Of a DNA stretch of 64,000 bases, positions 1-8,643 are shown in pieces. Below the pieces are notes generated by a model that did no database searches, was not told the DNA's origin, and worked only from the letters and a program-made list of their open reading frames with translations. Position 1 is the stretch's first letter; every line of letters begins with the position of its first letter. The stretch comes from Deltaproteobacteria bacterium UBA6106 (GTDB lineage: Bacteria > Desulfobacterota > Syntrophorhabdia > Syntrophorhabdales > Syntrophorhabdaceae), in contig DIWM01000010.1 in the NCBI GenBank assembly GCA_002428485.1, positions 35,422 through 99,421 on the forward strand. The letters run 5' to 3'. A program made the translations under genes and the position numbers.

Positions 1-265
1 ATTCGTAAACAGGTATTGCCGAGAGGGTCATCAACTGTATCGTCCCCCGTGCCCCAAGCTCGGTTGATACCTTTGCTATGGTATCATTGTCAGGCGCCTC
101 AAGAATGCTCAGAAAGTCGTACATTCCCAGAATCGCATACTGGGCAATAACTTTTGCGCCCATTTTTTCGATCTCCTTATCAACTTCCTTGATGCGTTCA
201 GGGTTATTCTTAATGGTCTTCCTTCCTTCATTCGTTAACGTGCTGAGCATGATATATACAGGCAT
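1..265 (-). CDS. GYD-domain protein (partial, 3' end outside window)
   Basis: Reading leftwards from an ATG at 265 gives MPVYIMLSTLTNEGRKTI and continues open to the window edge (about 88 residues), so the C-terminus is missing. The start is supported by a purine-rich ribosome site (AAAGGGGG) about eight bases upstream. The sequence is clearly paralogous to the complete protein at 61944-62228: both have the PxYIMxSTLT opening, a conserved NPERI/HPERI stretch and a YDF...LEAP segment. This is the GYD family of small alpha/beta-barrel-like proteins of unknown biochemical function. No function is assigned. The remainder lies to the left of the window. Confidence 0.8.
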   Translation of the reverse strand, partial: MPVYIMLSTLTNEGRKTIKNNPERIKEVDKEIEKMGAKVIAQYAILGMYDFLSILEAPDNDTIAKVSTELGARGTIQLMTLSAIPVYE

Positions 266-340
266 TATATACCCCCTTTTAGGATTTGATATAATACAAC
301 AGTTTTTAGTGGAATAGTCAATCGTTCCTTTTGATTGCGA

Positions 341-369
341 TTGAAAGTTTTTGAAAATTATAGTATTAT
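341..369 (+). promoter_or_regulatory. Candidate sigma-70 promoter for the S41 protease
   Basis: TTGAAA at 341-346 and TATTAT at 364-369 are separated by 17 bp. The predicted start would lie close to the ribosome site (GGAGG, 377-381), leaving a very short leader, which lowers confidence. Confidence 0.35.
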
Positions 370-388
370 CAGGACAGGAGGACTTTGA

Positions 389-1690
389 ATGGGCAGGAAG
401 GCAAAACTATCCTTAAGCATTTTTTTAGTAGTGATCTTTCTCCTTGGTTTTTATATGGGAGCCCAGGGGAAACGGACCATTTCGTCGACAAACGACAAGG
501 AGATCTATGAATATTTGAAAACGTTCTCCGATGTCATCGATCTGGTGAAGAAGAACTACGTCGAGGAAACGAAAGACAAAGATATCATATATGCCGCGAT
601 AAAAGGAATCCTTGAATCTCTTGACCCCCATTCCTCTTTTCTTCCACCGGACATGTATAAGGACATGCAGACCGAGACAAAGGGGGAATTCGGCGGTATT
701 GGCATAGAGATCACTATAAAGGACGGTTTTCCAACGGTTATAACGCCCATAGAGGATACTCCCGCTTACAAGGCAGGGATAAAATCCGGGGACCATATCA
801 TACGGATCGATGGAAAGCCGACGAAGAATATGGGCCTGATGGACGTTGTGAAGATGATACGGGGGGGAAAGGGAAAACCGGTGAATCTGACGATCGCCAG
901 GGAAGGTACAACGGGCGTCAAGGAGTACACGGTTGTCCGCGACGTTATCGTCGTGAAGAGCGTAAAATTCAGAATGCTTGAAGACAATTACGGATATGTA
1001 CGGATTGCACAGTTCCAGGAAAGGACTGCAAGGGACCTCGATAATGCGGTAAAAGAACTTGAAAAAAGCAACAAGGGCAACCCTTTGAAGGGGCTGATAC
1101 TGGACTTAAGGAATGACCCCGGCGGACTCCTGGAACAGGCCGTGGAGGTATCCGATAAATTTCTTTCAGATGACATAATCGTTTCGATAGAGGGGAGGCA
1201 GAAAGAAGCAAATAAGATAAAATTCTATGCAAAAAGCAAAAACGGCGATTACCTCGGCCCTCTCGTAGTGCTGGTCAACGAAGGCAGCGCGAGCGCCTCC
1301 GAGATCGTTGCAGGCGCATTACAGGATTATAAAAGGGCAATAGTCGTAGGCGCGAAGACGTTCGGGAAGGGCTCCGTGCAGACGATATTTCCACTTGGCG
1401 ATGGTTCTGCGGTGAGGTTGACTACGGCAAAATATTTTACCCCGAAGGGAAGGTCGATCCAGGCCGAAGGCATCACGCCGGACATAACCGTGGACAATAA
1501 TATGGTGAAGGCAAAAGAAAAGATCGTTCCTATAAAAGAAAAGGACCTCGAAAAACGAAATGAAACTGAAAGGAACATCAAGAAATTAGAGGATTTCAAT
1601 ACCAAGACCCTTGAAGATGAAGATTTTCAATTGCATATGGGCCTGCAGATATTGAAAAGCTGGGAGGCCCTCAGAGGGAAGAGTTCATAA
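389..1690 (+). CDS. C-terminal processing peptidase, S41 family
   Basis: A 433-residue tail-specific protease of the CtpA/Prc family, which trims exported or membrane-bound proteins in the periplasm. An N-terminal signal anchor spans about residues 7-24. A PDZ domain follows at about 100-180 (GGIGIEI...IKSGDHIIRIDG), then the S41 catalytic core. The Ser/Lys dyad is visible: Ser302 in EGSASASEI and Lys327 in KTFGKGSV, with the usual spacing of 25. The length is typical. An AGGACAGGAGG ribosome site supports the ATG at 389. The gene is single and converges on the downstream thioesterase, overlapping it by 20 bp. The substrate is unknown. Confidence 0.93.
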   Translation: MGRKAKLSLSIFLVVIFLLGFYMGAQGKRTISSTNDKEIYEYLKTFSDVIDLVKKNYVEETKDKDIIYAAIKGILESLDPHSSFLPPDMYKDMQTETKGEFGGIGIEITIKDGFPTVITPIEDTPAYKAGIKSGDHIIRIDGKPTKNMGLMDVVKMIRGGKGKPVNLTIAREGTTGVKEYTVVRDVIVVKSVKFRMLEDNYGYVRIAQFQERTARDLDNAVKELEKSNKGNPLKGLILDLRNDPGGLLEQAVEVSDKFLSDDIIVSIEGRQKEANKIKFYAKSKNGDYLGPLVVLVNEGSASASEIVAGALQDYKRAIVVGAKTFGKGSVQTIFPLGDGSAVRLTTAKYFTPKGRSIQAEGITPDITVDNNMVKAKEKIVPIKEKDLEKRNETERNIKKLEDFNTKTLEDEDFQLHMGLQILKSWEALRGKSS

Positions 1691-2060
1691 GTTTAGCTTT
1701 AAAACCTTCCGGTATCCTTTTTGGTTTGCCTTTTGCATCAATGCAGACCATTGTCGTTTGACCCTTTGCGGTTGTCTTGTTATTCTTTGAAACCCTGTGG
1801 TCAAGTACAAAATATGCGTTTTTTGCCTCTTTAACGCATGTTTCTACGGCGATCTCGTCGCCGTAGAACAATTTCTCCGTTATGTCGAGAGAAACCGTTT
1901 TAACGATTATATACGTCCCATCCCTTTCCCAATCCGGGATAGATATGCCGATGGACAGAAGATGCCGGAACCATGATTTTTCGAAGAATTTAAGGTAATT
2001 TGCAAAATATACAACGCCTCCCGCATCAGTGTCCTGATAATATATTCTTGTTGTGTACAT
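1671..2060 (-). CDS. Acyl-CoA thioesterase, YbgC/4HBT hotdog family
   Basis: A 129-residue hotdog-fold thioesterase. The family signature with the catalytic Asp is seen near the N-terminus: YYQDTDAGGVVYFANY, matching the YbgC/4-hydroxybenzoyl-CoA thioesterase type. I chose the ATG at 2060 because AAAAGGA lies just upstream and the Met-Tyr-Thr opening matches family N-termini; a longer reading from 2114 adds 18 unlikely residues. The 3' end overlaps the convergent protease gene by 20 bp. YbgC proteins hydrolyse short or aromatic acyl-CoAs and are often linked to the Tol-Pal system, but no tol genes lie next to this one, so the substrate is open. Confidence 0.88.
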   Translation of the reverse strand: MYTTRIYYQDTDAGGVVYFANYLKFFEKSWFRHLLSIGISIPDWERDGTYIIVKTVSLDITEKLFYGDEIAVETCVKEAKNAYFVLDHRVSKNNKTTAKGQTTMVCIDAKGKPKRIPEGFKAKLMNSSL

Positions 2061-2396
2061 GTCCTTTTCATAACATGTCTGACGGCTGCCGTCAACACAA
2101 CGCAGGTAAGGCATGTTGACTTGCCATCATAAATGTGGTCTTTATTGTCAGAAAATATCATAATATTAAGCAGATATCCATGAAAGATACCGGGGTAATC
2201 AGACAACAACGGACGTGCAGAGGGCATAAAATATGTGAGGAACATGAAATCGAAAGGCTTGCCAGGAGAGGCCGCATTGAAGTTCTGCCTCGATTATTTA
2301 AAAACGAATCAGAAATAGCAAAATCAGCAGATACGTATTATACTTTTACTGTTTAAGACTTATGAGCAAATACAAGATCATGAGAGAGGAGGGGAA
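2061..2396. other. Divergent intergenic region, no convincing gene
   Basis: This 336-bp spacer separates the leftward thioesterase from the rightward flavodiiron gene. The 73-codon frame at 2135-2356 has no ribosome site or recognisable motif and is not called. A TATACT box at 2339-2344 lies about 50 bp before the flavodiiron start and could be a -10 element, but its -35 is poor. AGAGAGGAGGGG just before 2397 is the ribosome site. Confidence 0.4.
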
Positions 2397-3611
2397 ATGA
2401 AACCGGTAGAGATAAAGCCTGATATTTTTTGGGTCGGGGCAATTGACTGGGCCGTTAGGGATTTTCACGGATACATTACACAAAACGGCACCACCTACAA
2501 CAACTATCTTATCAACGACGATCAGGCAACGCTCGTTGACACGGTGAAGCATGATTTTGACATGGTGACAATAGGGAATATCAGGAGGATAGTCGATCCG
2601 TCGAAGATAACGAATCTTGTGATCAATCACATAGAGCCGGACCACGCGAGCGGGATAACCACAGTTATGAAATATATGCCTGACGCCACAATCTATATTT
2701 CAGAGAAAGGGAAAAAGGGCCTTGACAGGCACTGTGATACGTCAAAGTGGGACATGAAGGTCGTGAAAAGCGGCGACACGCTGAACACAGGCAAGTACAC
2801 CCTGGTCTTTCTCGAGACCCCGATGCTCCACTGGCCTGATTCGATGGTAACCTACGTGAAAGAGGCAAAGCTCCTCATCTCCCAGGACGCCTTCGGACAG
2901 CACATAGCGACTCCTTCCCGGTTTGACGATGAATTTATTGAGTGTCATTCTGAATTTGAGCTTAACGACGCCGTGGTAGATTATTACGCGAACATCCTTA
3001 TGCCTTTCGGACAATTGATCAAGTCGAAGATCGATGAGATCGTCAGGCTCGGCATCGAGATCGATATGATCGCGCCTGATCACGGCATTATATGGAGAAA
3101 AGATCCCGGGAAGATCATCCGGATGTACCTTGATATGGCAGGCGGCAAGGCCGACCGGCAGGTTGCGATCATCTACGATACCATGTGGCACAGCACTGAG
3201 CTCATGACGATCCCTATTATGCAGGGGATCAAGGACGAGGGCGTTGACTGCAAGGTCATAAAACTGCGGGCTACGCCGATGAGCGTAGCGATCAAAGAAT
3301 TCTGGAGATCAAGAGGCTGTCTCATAGGGACGCCCACGATCAATAATGTTATGTTTCCATCGGTGGCGGAGTTTTTACATCACCTGGGGGGGCTGCGGCC
3401 AAAAAACAGGATTGTCGGAGCCTTCGGAAGCTTTGGATGGGGAGGCGGGGCCGTGAAAGAAGCCTACGAGTCATTGAAGCGTATGGGTCTCGAGATGGTG
3501 GAGCCGGGAGTACAGGTGTTGTATAAGCCGTCGGTGGATGATGAAGACAAGTGCTATGAATTCGGCAGGACCTTCGCACAGAAGGTAAAAGAATATCACG
3601 GCAAATTTTAA
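2397..3611 (+). CDS. Flavodiiron protein (A-type flavoprotein, O2/NO reductase)
   Basis: A 404-residue class A flavodiiron protein: a metallo-beta-lactamase-like diiron domain (about 1-250) fused to a flavodoxin domain (about 255-400). The diiron ligands are all present: His78, Glu80, Asp82, His83 (NHIEPDHASG), His145 (MLHWPDSM), Asp164 (SQDAFG) and His229 (APDHG). The flavodoxin part opens QVAIIYDTMWHSTE, the FMN phosphate loop. Such enzymes reduce O2 to water or NO to N2O in the cytoplasm of anaerobes, receiving electrons from rubredoxin. Rubrerythrin follows 45 bp later, which fits oxidative-stress defence. There is no C-terminal rubredoxin fusion, so a separate donor is needed. Confidence 0.95.
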   Translation: MKPVEIKPDIFWVGAIDWAVRDFHGYITQNGTTYNNYLINDDQATLVDTVKHDFDMVTIGNIRRIVDPSKITNLVINHIEPDHASGITTVMKYMPDATIYISEKGKKGLDRHCDTSKWDMKVVKSGDTLNTGKYTLVFLETPMLHWPDSMVTYVKEAKLLISQDAFGQHIATPSRFDDEFIECHSEFELNDAVVDYYANILMPFGQLIKSKIDEIVRLGIEIDMIAPDHGIIWRKDPGKIIRMYLDMAGGKADRQVAIIYDTMWHSTELMTIPIMQGIKDEGVDCKVIKLRATPMSVAIKEFWRSRGCLIGTPTINNVMFPSVAEFLHHLGGLRPKNRIVGAFGSFGWGGGAVKEAYESLKRMGLEMVEPGVQVLYKPSVDDEDKCYEFGRTFAQKVKEYHGKF

Positions 3612-3656
3612 TAACAGCGTAGCTGAGAGAAAAATCTCAAGGAGGGCTATATAACC

Positions 3657-4151
3657 ATGTCAAAGACGGAGAAAAACCTTCAGGAAGCATTTGCCGGGGA
3701 ATCACAGGCAAACAGGAAATATCTTGCCTTTGCGAAAAAGGCTGAAGAAGAGGGTTTCGGGCAGGCCGCTAAACTTTTCCGGGCAGCGGCGGAAGCAGAA
3801 ACTGTCCACGCTCATAACCATTTAAGGGAAATAAAAGGCATTAAAAGCACAAAGGAAAACCTTCAGGAGGCTATAGGCGGTGAAACACATGAGTTTCAAA
3901 GCATGTATCCCCAGATGATAGAGGATGCAAAACGGGAAGGGAACAACGGGGCGTTACGGAGCTTTAATTACGCGAACGAGGTTGAAAAGGTACATGCCGG
4001 TCTCTACCGGAAGATGCTCGATAACCTTGGGAAAAACGAAGCAGTTGAATATTATGTCTGCAAGGTATGCGGCAACACCGTAGAAGGCGAACCGCCCGAT
4101 GAGTGCCCGGTCTGCAAAGCTAAGAAGGTTGCCTTTTATAAGGTAGATTAA
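3657..4151 (+). CDS. Rubrerythrin
   Basis: A 164-residue rubrerythrin, a peroxide-scavenging diiron protein. The N-terminal four-helix ferritin-like part carries the Glu/ExxH ligand pairs (EAETVHAHNH, and NEVEKVHAGLY). The C-terminal rubredoxin-like domain has two Cys pairs, YVCKVCGNT and CPVCKAKK, for a single iron. It is compact compared with the roughly 190-residue Desulfovibrio enzyme but within the family range. A strong AAGGAGGG site precedes the start. Co-directional with the flavodiiron gene and probably in one transcript, it would reduce H2O2 to water while the neighbour removes O2. Confidence 0.95.
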   Translation: MSKTEKNLQEAFAGESQANRKYLAFAKKAEEEGFGQAAKLFRAAAEAETVHAHNHLREIKGIKSTKENLQEAIGGETHEFQSMYPQMIEDAKREGNNGALRSFNYANEVEKVHAGLYRKMLDNLGKNEAVEYYVCKVCGNTVEGEPPDECPVCKAKKVAFYKVD

Positions 4152-4248
4152 TATAAAGCTCAGAAGTTATTAGCTCACAGCCGACAGCATAACCTGTCGA
4201 AGATTGTCGGATCTTTCTTCTTATGCTTGGCTGATTCCAGGAGGGATG

Positions 4249-4821
4249 ATGAAGGTCGTTGCCTTTAATGGAAGCCCGAGAGTTGGCGGAAATACAGATA
4301 TATTGCTCGGAGAGGCACTCGGGGCAATCCAGCAATCAGGGAATAAGATTATTTTATTCAGGCTGAACGATATGAATCTCAAGACATGCCAGAACTGCGG
4401 TGCGTGCGAACAAACCGGAGAATGCGTCATCGAGGACGATATGAAGGAGATTTACGCCGCTATCAGAGAAGCGGAAAGGATCATCATTGCTTCCCCGATA
4501 TTTTTCTCCGGACTTTCAGCACAGACCAAGATAATGATAGACAGATGCCAGGCGATTTGGTGTGAAAAATATCTTTTAAAAAAGGCGATACCTGAAGGAA
4601 GGAATGGTCGAAAGGGACTGCTTGTCCTCGTGGGCGGAATGAAGAAAGATATCGGGATACAGTGCGGAGATGCAACAGCAAAGGCCTTTTTCAGGTCTGT
4701 CAGCGTCCCAGTGCATGAAACAGTGGGTTTCCTGGGTGTTGACAAAAAAGGCGTGGTGGTTGACCACCCGACGGCATTGCTTGATGTCTATCATGCCGGA
4801 CAGCGTCTTATAGCCCCTTGA
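4249..4821 (+). CDS. Iron-sulfur flavoprotein, NADPH-dependent FMN reductase family
   Basis: A protein of about 190 residues with a flavodoxin-like fold. The FMN-binding loop GSPRVGGNTD is near the N-terminus, followed by a compact cysteine motif, CQNCGACEQTGEC (C-x2-C-x2-C-x5-C). That motif is the [4Fe-4S] signature of the iron-sulfur flavoprotein (Isf) group, which reduces O2 or H2O2 or shuttles electrons in anaerobes. SPIFFSGLS is the usual substrate-side loop. I set the start at one of the adjacent ATGs (4246 or 4249) directly after AGGAGGG; the frame opens further upstream at 4204 without a ribosome site. Placement after rubrerythrin suggests the same stress response. Confidence 0.82.
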   Translation: MKVVAFNGSPRVGGNTDILLGEALGAIQQSGNKIILFRLNDMNLKTCQNCGACEQTGECVIEDDMKEIYAAIREAERIIIASPIFFSGLSAQTKIMIDRCQAIWCEKYLLKKAIPEGRNGRKGLLVLVGGMKKDIGIQCGDATAKAFFRSVSVPVHETVGFLGVDKKGVVVDHPTALLDVYHAGQRLIAP

Positions 4822-4844
4822 AAAATCTATAAAAGGTATCGTGA

Positions 4845-7091
4845 ATGGACAACGAGTTATTTCCCGTTACGTCACTTGAGGAAAATGAGGAAGGCGTGGT
4901 GCATCTTTTGTCCGGCGGCAGAGGACTCACGAGCAGGCTCGCCGCGATGGGGATCATACCGGGTATAAAGATCAGGGTCTTAAGAAACAGCGGAAGACAG
5001 ATCATAGTCTTTGCCTCGGATACCAGAGTTGCCCTCGGCAAAGGACAGGCGGACAAGATCCTCGTTGAAAAGATAAACGCGGTCCGGGGCAAGAATGAAG
5101 AGAAAAAACCGTCGAAGGGTTTTCTCGTTGCCTTGGCCGGGCAGCCTAATGTAGGAAAAACAACCGTTTTTAACCTCCTTACCGGTTTGTCGCAGCATGT
5201 TGGCAACTGGCCCGGGAAGACTGTCGAAATGAAAGAGGGGTTTCATAGCGTCAACGGCTTTGAACTGAGGATAGTCGATTTGCCCGGGACGTATAGCCTC
5301 AGCGCATTCTCTGAAGAAGAGAGGGTTGCGAGGGATTTCATCATCCATGAAAATCCTGATGTCGTTGTCCTTGTCGTCAACGCCTCTGCCCTGGAGAGAA
5401 GCCTGTATCTTCTTACCGAGATACTCCTTTTGAGATCACCTGTCGTTGTCGCGGTAAATATGGTGGATATGGCAGAAGGGCAGGGTGTATATATTGACAT
5501 CAACGCACTTCAGAAATCGATGCATATACCGGTTGTGCCCATGGTTGCTATAAAGAACCAGGGCATTAAAGAACTTGTTGCTAAAATTATTGAGGTTGCA
5601 GAAGGCGAGTTGAAATATGTTCCGAGGATGCCGGAGGTATCCCCGGAACACAAGGAGATCTTTTTTAAGCTGCTTGGAATGATCAAAGAATACCTCCCCA
5701 TCCCTTATAATGATATCTGGATAGCTACCAAGCTTATGGAGGGCGACCCCGAGGCATCGGATGCCGTAAAAGGCATTATACCCAACGAAATATGGAATGA
5801 AGTTCAATTGCTTCTTGTTAAGCACGAGGATGCGCTCAGGGCAGTCGTGGGAGGAAGATACGACTGGATCGAGGAGACAACAAGGGCCGCAGTCTCACGT
5901 TTCAAGCGAGGGCAGGTGCTTATAACAGACAGGATAGACCATATCCTTACGAGGCCCATCTTGGGTGTCCCTATCCTTCTGGGAATACTGGCAGTCATCT
6001 TTTTGCTGACGTTCAAGGCAGGCTTTCCCTTGCAAAAGCTTCTCGAAACAGTTACGAGCGCCTTTGGCAGGTGGGTCGATGCCAGCCTTATGAACGAGCC
6101 ATGGTGGATCCGCGGGATATTGGTAAACGGCGTTATAGGCGGCGCAGGGACGGTGCTGACGTTCACGCCGATCCTTGCTATATTCTTCTTTTCAATGGCC
6201 TTTCTCGAAAATATCGGGTATATGGCGCGCGCTGCCTTTGTCATGGACCGTTTTATGCACATTATAGGGCTCCATGGAAAAAGTTTTATGCCCATGTGCC
6301 TCGGTTTTGGCTGTAATGTGCCTGCAGTGTTGGGCGCCCGCATCATTGAGTCTAATAAGGCAAGGCTGCTTACAATATTTCTGACACCTTTTATACCATG
6401 CACGGGAAGGCTTGCCGTATTAACATTTATTACCGCGGCGATCTTTGGAGGAAACGCTCTTCTGGTTTCATGGTTTTTAGTTGCGTTAAATATTGTTCTG
6501 CTCGGCCTCTCGGGCATGATAATAAGCAGGGTCTTTTATAAAGACGAGCCGGTACCATTCATTATGGAATTGCCGCTTTATCACAAACCTGATTTCAAGA
6601 CCATTATCACCGTGGTGTGGGGCAGAACGATAACCTTCGTAAAGAAAGCAGGCACCGTGATCCTTGCCTTTTCGGTTATACTGTGGATTATGTCGAACGT
6701 ACCGGGTGGAGCGGTTGAAAGCAGCCTCCTCGCCTGGGCCGGGAGGCTGCTCGAGCCCATAGGGATTCCGCTCGGGTTTGACTGGAAGATGATTGTTGCC
6801 CTCCTGTCGACGGTTGTCGCAAAAGAGAACGCCGTTGCAACACTTGGCGTCCTTTATAGTGTTGGGGAACAGGGCTTGATGAACGTTTTGCCGACCGTGG
6901 TAAGCAATCCGTCAGCGATCGCCTTTCTCTTCGTCCTGATGGTATTTCTCCCGTGTGCCCCCACCATATCGGTCATGCGGCAGGAAATGGACAACTGGAA
7001 ATTGTTTTTTGCTTCCGTTATTTTTATGATTGTCCTTTCCTATGCGGGGGGGATCGTTATGTATCATCTTGCGAAAAACATAGGAATATAA
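4845..7091 (+). CDS. feoB: Ferrous iron transporter, FeoA-FeoB fusion
   Basis: A 748-residue fusion. Residues 1-78 form an FeoA SH3-like domain (TSRLAAMGIIPG). A G-domain follows, with G1 GQPNVGKT at 99-106, G3 DLPGT at 145-149 and G4 NMVD near 205. The transmembrane part contains the two Gate regions typical of FeoB, for example the segment around FGCNVPAVLGAR. It imports Fe2+ across the inner membrane and is the main iron route in anaerobes. Fused FeoA-FeoB proteins are known but less common than separate genes. It starts 23 bp after the iron-sulfur flavoprotein gene and closes a group of iron-using stress proteins. No Fur box was identified by eye. Confidence 0.95.
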   Translation: MDNELFPVTSLEENEEGVVHLLSGGRGLTSRLAAMGIIPGIKIRVLRNSGRQIIVFASDTRVALGKGQADKILVEKINAVRGKNEEKKPSKGFLVALAGQPNVGKTTVFNLLTGLSQHVGNWPGKTVEMKEGFHSVNGFELRIVDLPGTYSLSAFSEEERVARDFIIHENPDVVVLVVNASALERSLYLLTEILLLRSPVVVAVNMVDMAEGQGVYIDINALQKSMHIPVVPMVAIKNQGIKELVAKIIEVAEGELKYVPRMPEVSPEHKEIFFKLLGMIKEYLPIPYNDIWIATKLMEGDPEASDAVKGIIPNEIWNEVQLLLVKHEDALRAVVGGRYDWIEETTRAAVSRFKRGQVLITDRIDHILTRPILGVPILLGILAVIFLLTFKAGFPLQKLLETVTSAFGRWVDASLMNEPWWIRGILVNGVIGGAGTVLTFTPILAIFFFSMAFLENIGYMARAAFVMDRFMHIIGLHGKSFMPMCLGFGCNVPAVLGARIIESNKARLLTIFLTPFIPCTGRLAVLTFITAAIFGGNALLVSWFLVALNIVLLGLSGMIISRVFYKDEPVPFIMELPLYHKPDFKTIITVVWGRTITFVKKAGTVILAFSVILWIMSNVPGGAVESSLLAWAGRLLEPIGIPLGFDWKMIVALLSTVVAKENAVATLGVLYSVGEQGLMNVLPTVVSNPSAIAFLFVLMVFLPCAPTISVMRQEMDNWKLFFASVIFMIVLSYAGGIVMYHLAKNIGI

Positions 7092-7265
7092 TGCCTGATT
7101 ATAATTTTTCCCGGGCTCTTTCGACGATTGCAACACAAAGGAGGCGACGAAGATATTTATGAGTATATTAAGGGGGTTTGTCCTCTCCATTTTTATCGAT
7201 CCGGAGAATTCCTTCCAGCCTTATGAACGTGTCCGGGACTGATAGAACCAAAAACGGGGGCTGAT

Positions 7266-8612
7266 GTGAGAACATTCGTTTTTTCATGTTTTGTAATCGT
7301 GCTGGCATGTTCCCGGGTCTTTGCGTTGGAGTATACTCTTGACGATCTTTACAAAATGGCCCTGGAGCGCTCCGAGAAGATCAAAATATCCGAAGAGGAC
7401 CTGTTCATTGCCGAAAAAGGGAGAGACAAGGCATTGTCTGCTTTGCTTCCGAAACTTTCAGGGGTAGGAGGTTACACCCGTTATAGGGATAACAAGGTCA
7501 ACGATAATAACAGCTTGATCCAGCCTGACGATACGGCTAACTGGGGTTTAAGGCTTGACCAGTCGTTTTCCCTCGGAGGAAAAGAGATTATTGCTTACGG
7601 AATGGCCAGGAACAACATCGGCAAAAGCAGGTACGATCTTTTTGCTGTTAAAGAAGGGTACATGTATACCGTGACCAGCACCTACTATGAGCTGCTGAAG
7701 ACAAAAAAGGTTGTCGATATCGCAAGGCAAAACGTGGAGCGGCTTACAAAATACAGGGACGCTGCATCGACCCGGTTGAAGGTAGGGGAGGTTACGAAAA
7801 CTACGCTCCTGAGGGCAGAGGCCGAGTTATCCGGGGCGCAGTCCGATCTGATCAAGGCTGAGAATATCCAGAGATTAGCAAAGGCTGTCCTCGCAAGGGT
7901 TGTGGGTATCCAAAGCGACTTTGAAGTGAAGGAGACCCAGGACCTGTTGCTGGAAGCCTCCCGTGCTGACGACATCAATAGCGTTGTAAAGGAATGCAAA
8001 TTACCGACAGTTGATTGTCTGAAAGAGACTGCGTACACAGAACGGGCCGAATTAAAATCACTGGATGTGCAGAAGAACATAGCCGATGCAACAGTCAAAT
8101 TCGCACGCGGCTCCTACTGGCCCACGGTTGCCGTTGAAGGCGCGTATCAAAGAAAGATCGAGAGTCCTGAAACGCAAAGCATTATCAGGGACAACCTTTA
8201 TGGTGGTGTCAGGCTCATCTTCCCATTCTTTGAAGGCGGGCTAAGAAATGCCGAGGTCCAGGAAGCCACCGCAAGAAAGAGGCAGGCCGATTATAGCTTT
8301 GAAGATATCAAAAAGTCTGTGACGGTTGAGGTTGAAACTGCATATCTCGATTTTCTTACACAAAAAGGTACCCTGAAATCCCTTGAGGACCAGCTTGTTT
8401 TTGCAAAAGATAATTTCAATGCCGTCACAAAGCAGTTCGAGTATGGACTTGCCCACAGCATTGATGTTATGGATGCCAACACATTGCTTGTTACAGCTCA
8501 GAGACAACTGGCCGACGTTATATGCAATTACCAGTTATCGATCGCAAGGTTAAAGCGGGCAACCGGCACGTTGTTACAGTTCGTTATGGGCAACAACGCC
8601 GTCCTTCAATAA
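7266..8612 (+). CDS. TolC-family outer membrane efflux protein
   Basis: A 448-residue TolC-like channel subunit. A signal peptide (about 1-20) is followed by two repeated OEP domains rich in long amphipathic helices (for example AENIQRLAKAVLARVVG). It would form the trimeric outer-membrane exit duct for the adaptor and RND pump encoded next. The start is a GTG at 7266; an overlapping ATG two bases earlier is immediately followed by a stop. It is the first gene of the efflux operon, with 31 bp to the adaptor gene. The exported substrate cannot be read from the sequence. Confidence 0.9.
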   Translation: MRTFVFSCFVIVLACSRVFALEYTLDDLYKMALERSEKIKISEEDLFIAEKGRDKALSALLPKLSGVGGYTRYRDNKVNDNNSLIQPDDTANWGLRLDQSFSLGGKEIIAYGMARNNIGKSRYDLFAVKEGYMYTVTSTYYELLKTKKVVDIARQNVERLTKYRDAASTRLKVGEVTKTTLLRAEAELSGAQSDLIKAENIQRLAKAVLARVVGIQSDFEVKETQDLLLEASRADDINSVVKECKLPTVDCLKETAYTERAELKSLDVQKNIADATVKFARGSYWPTVAVEGAYQRKIESPETQSIIRDNLYGGVRLIFPFFEGGLRNAEVQEATARKRQADYSFEDIKKSVTVEVETAYLDFLTQKGTLKSLEDQLVFAKDNFNAVTKQFEYGLAHSIDVMDANTLLVTAQRQLADVICNYQLSIARLKRATGTLLQFVMGNNAVLQ

Positions 8613-8643
8613 CAATGACAGCAGATGCGAAGGAGCGAAGAGG

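Noticed and set aside
2135..2356. 73-codon plus-strand frame before the flavodiiron gene
   Set aside because: No ribosome site, no motif, ordinary intergenic composition.
5804..6517. 237-codon minus-strand frame inside feoB
   Set aside because: Antisense shadow of a well-conserved membrane domain; low-complexity composition and no ribosome site.
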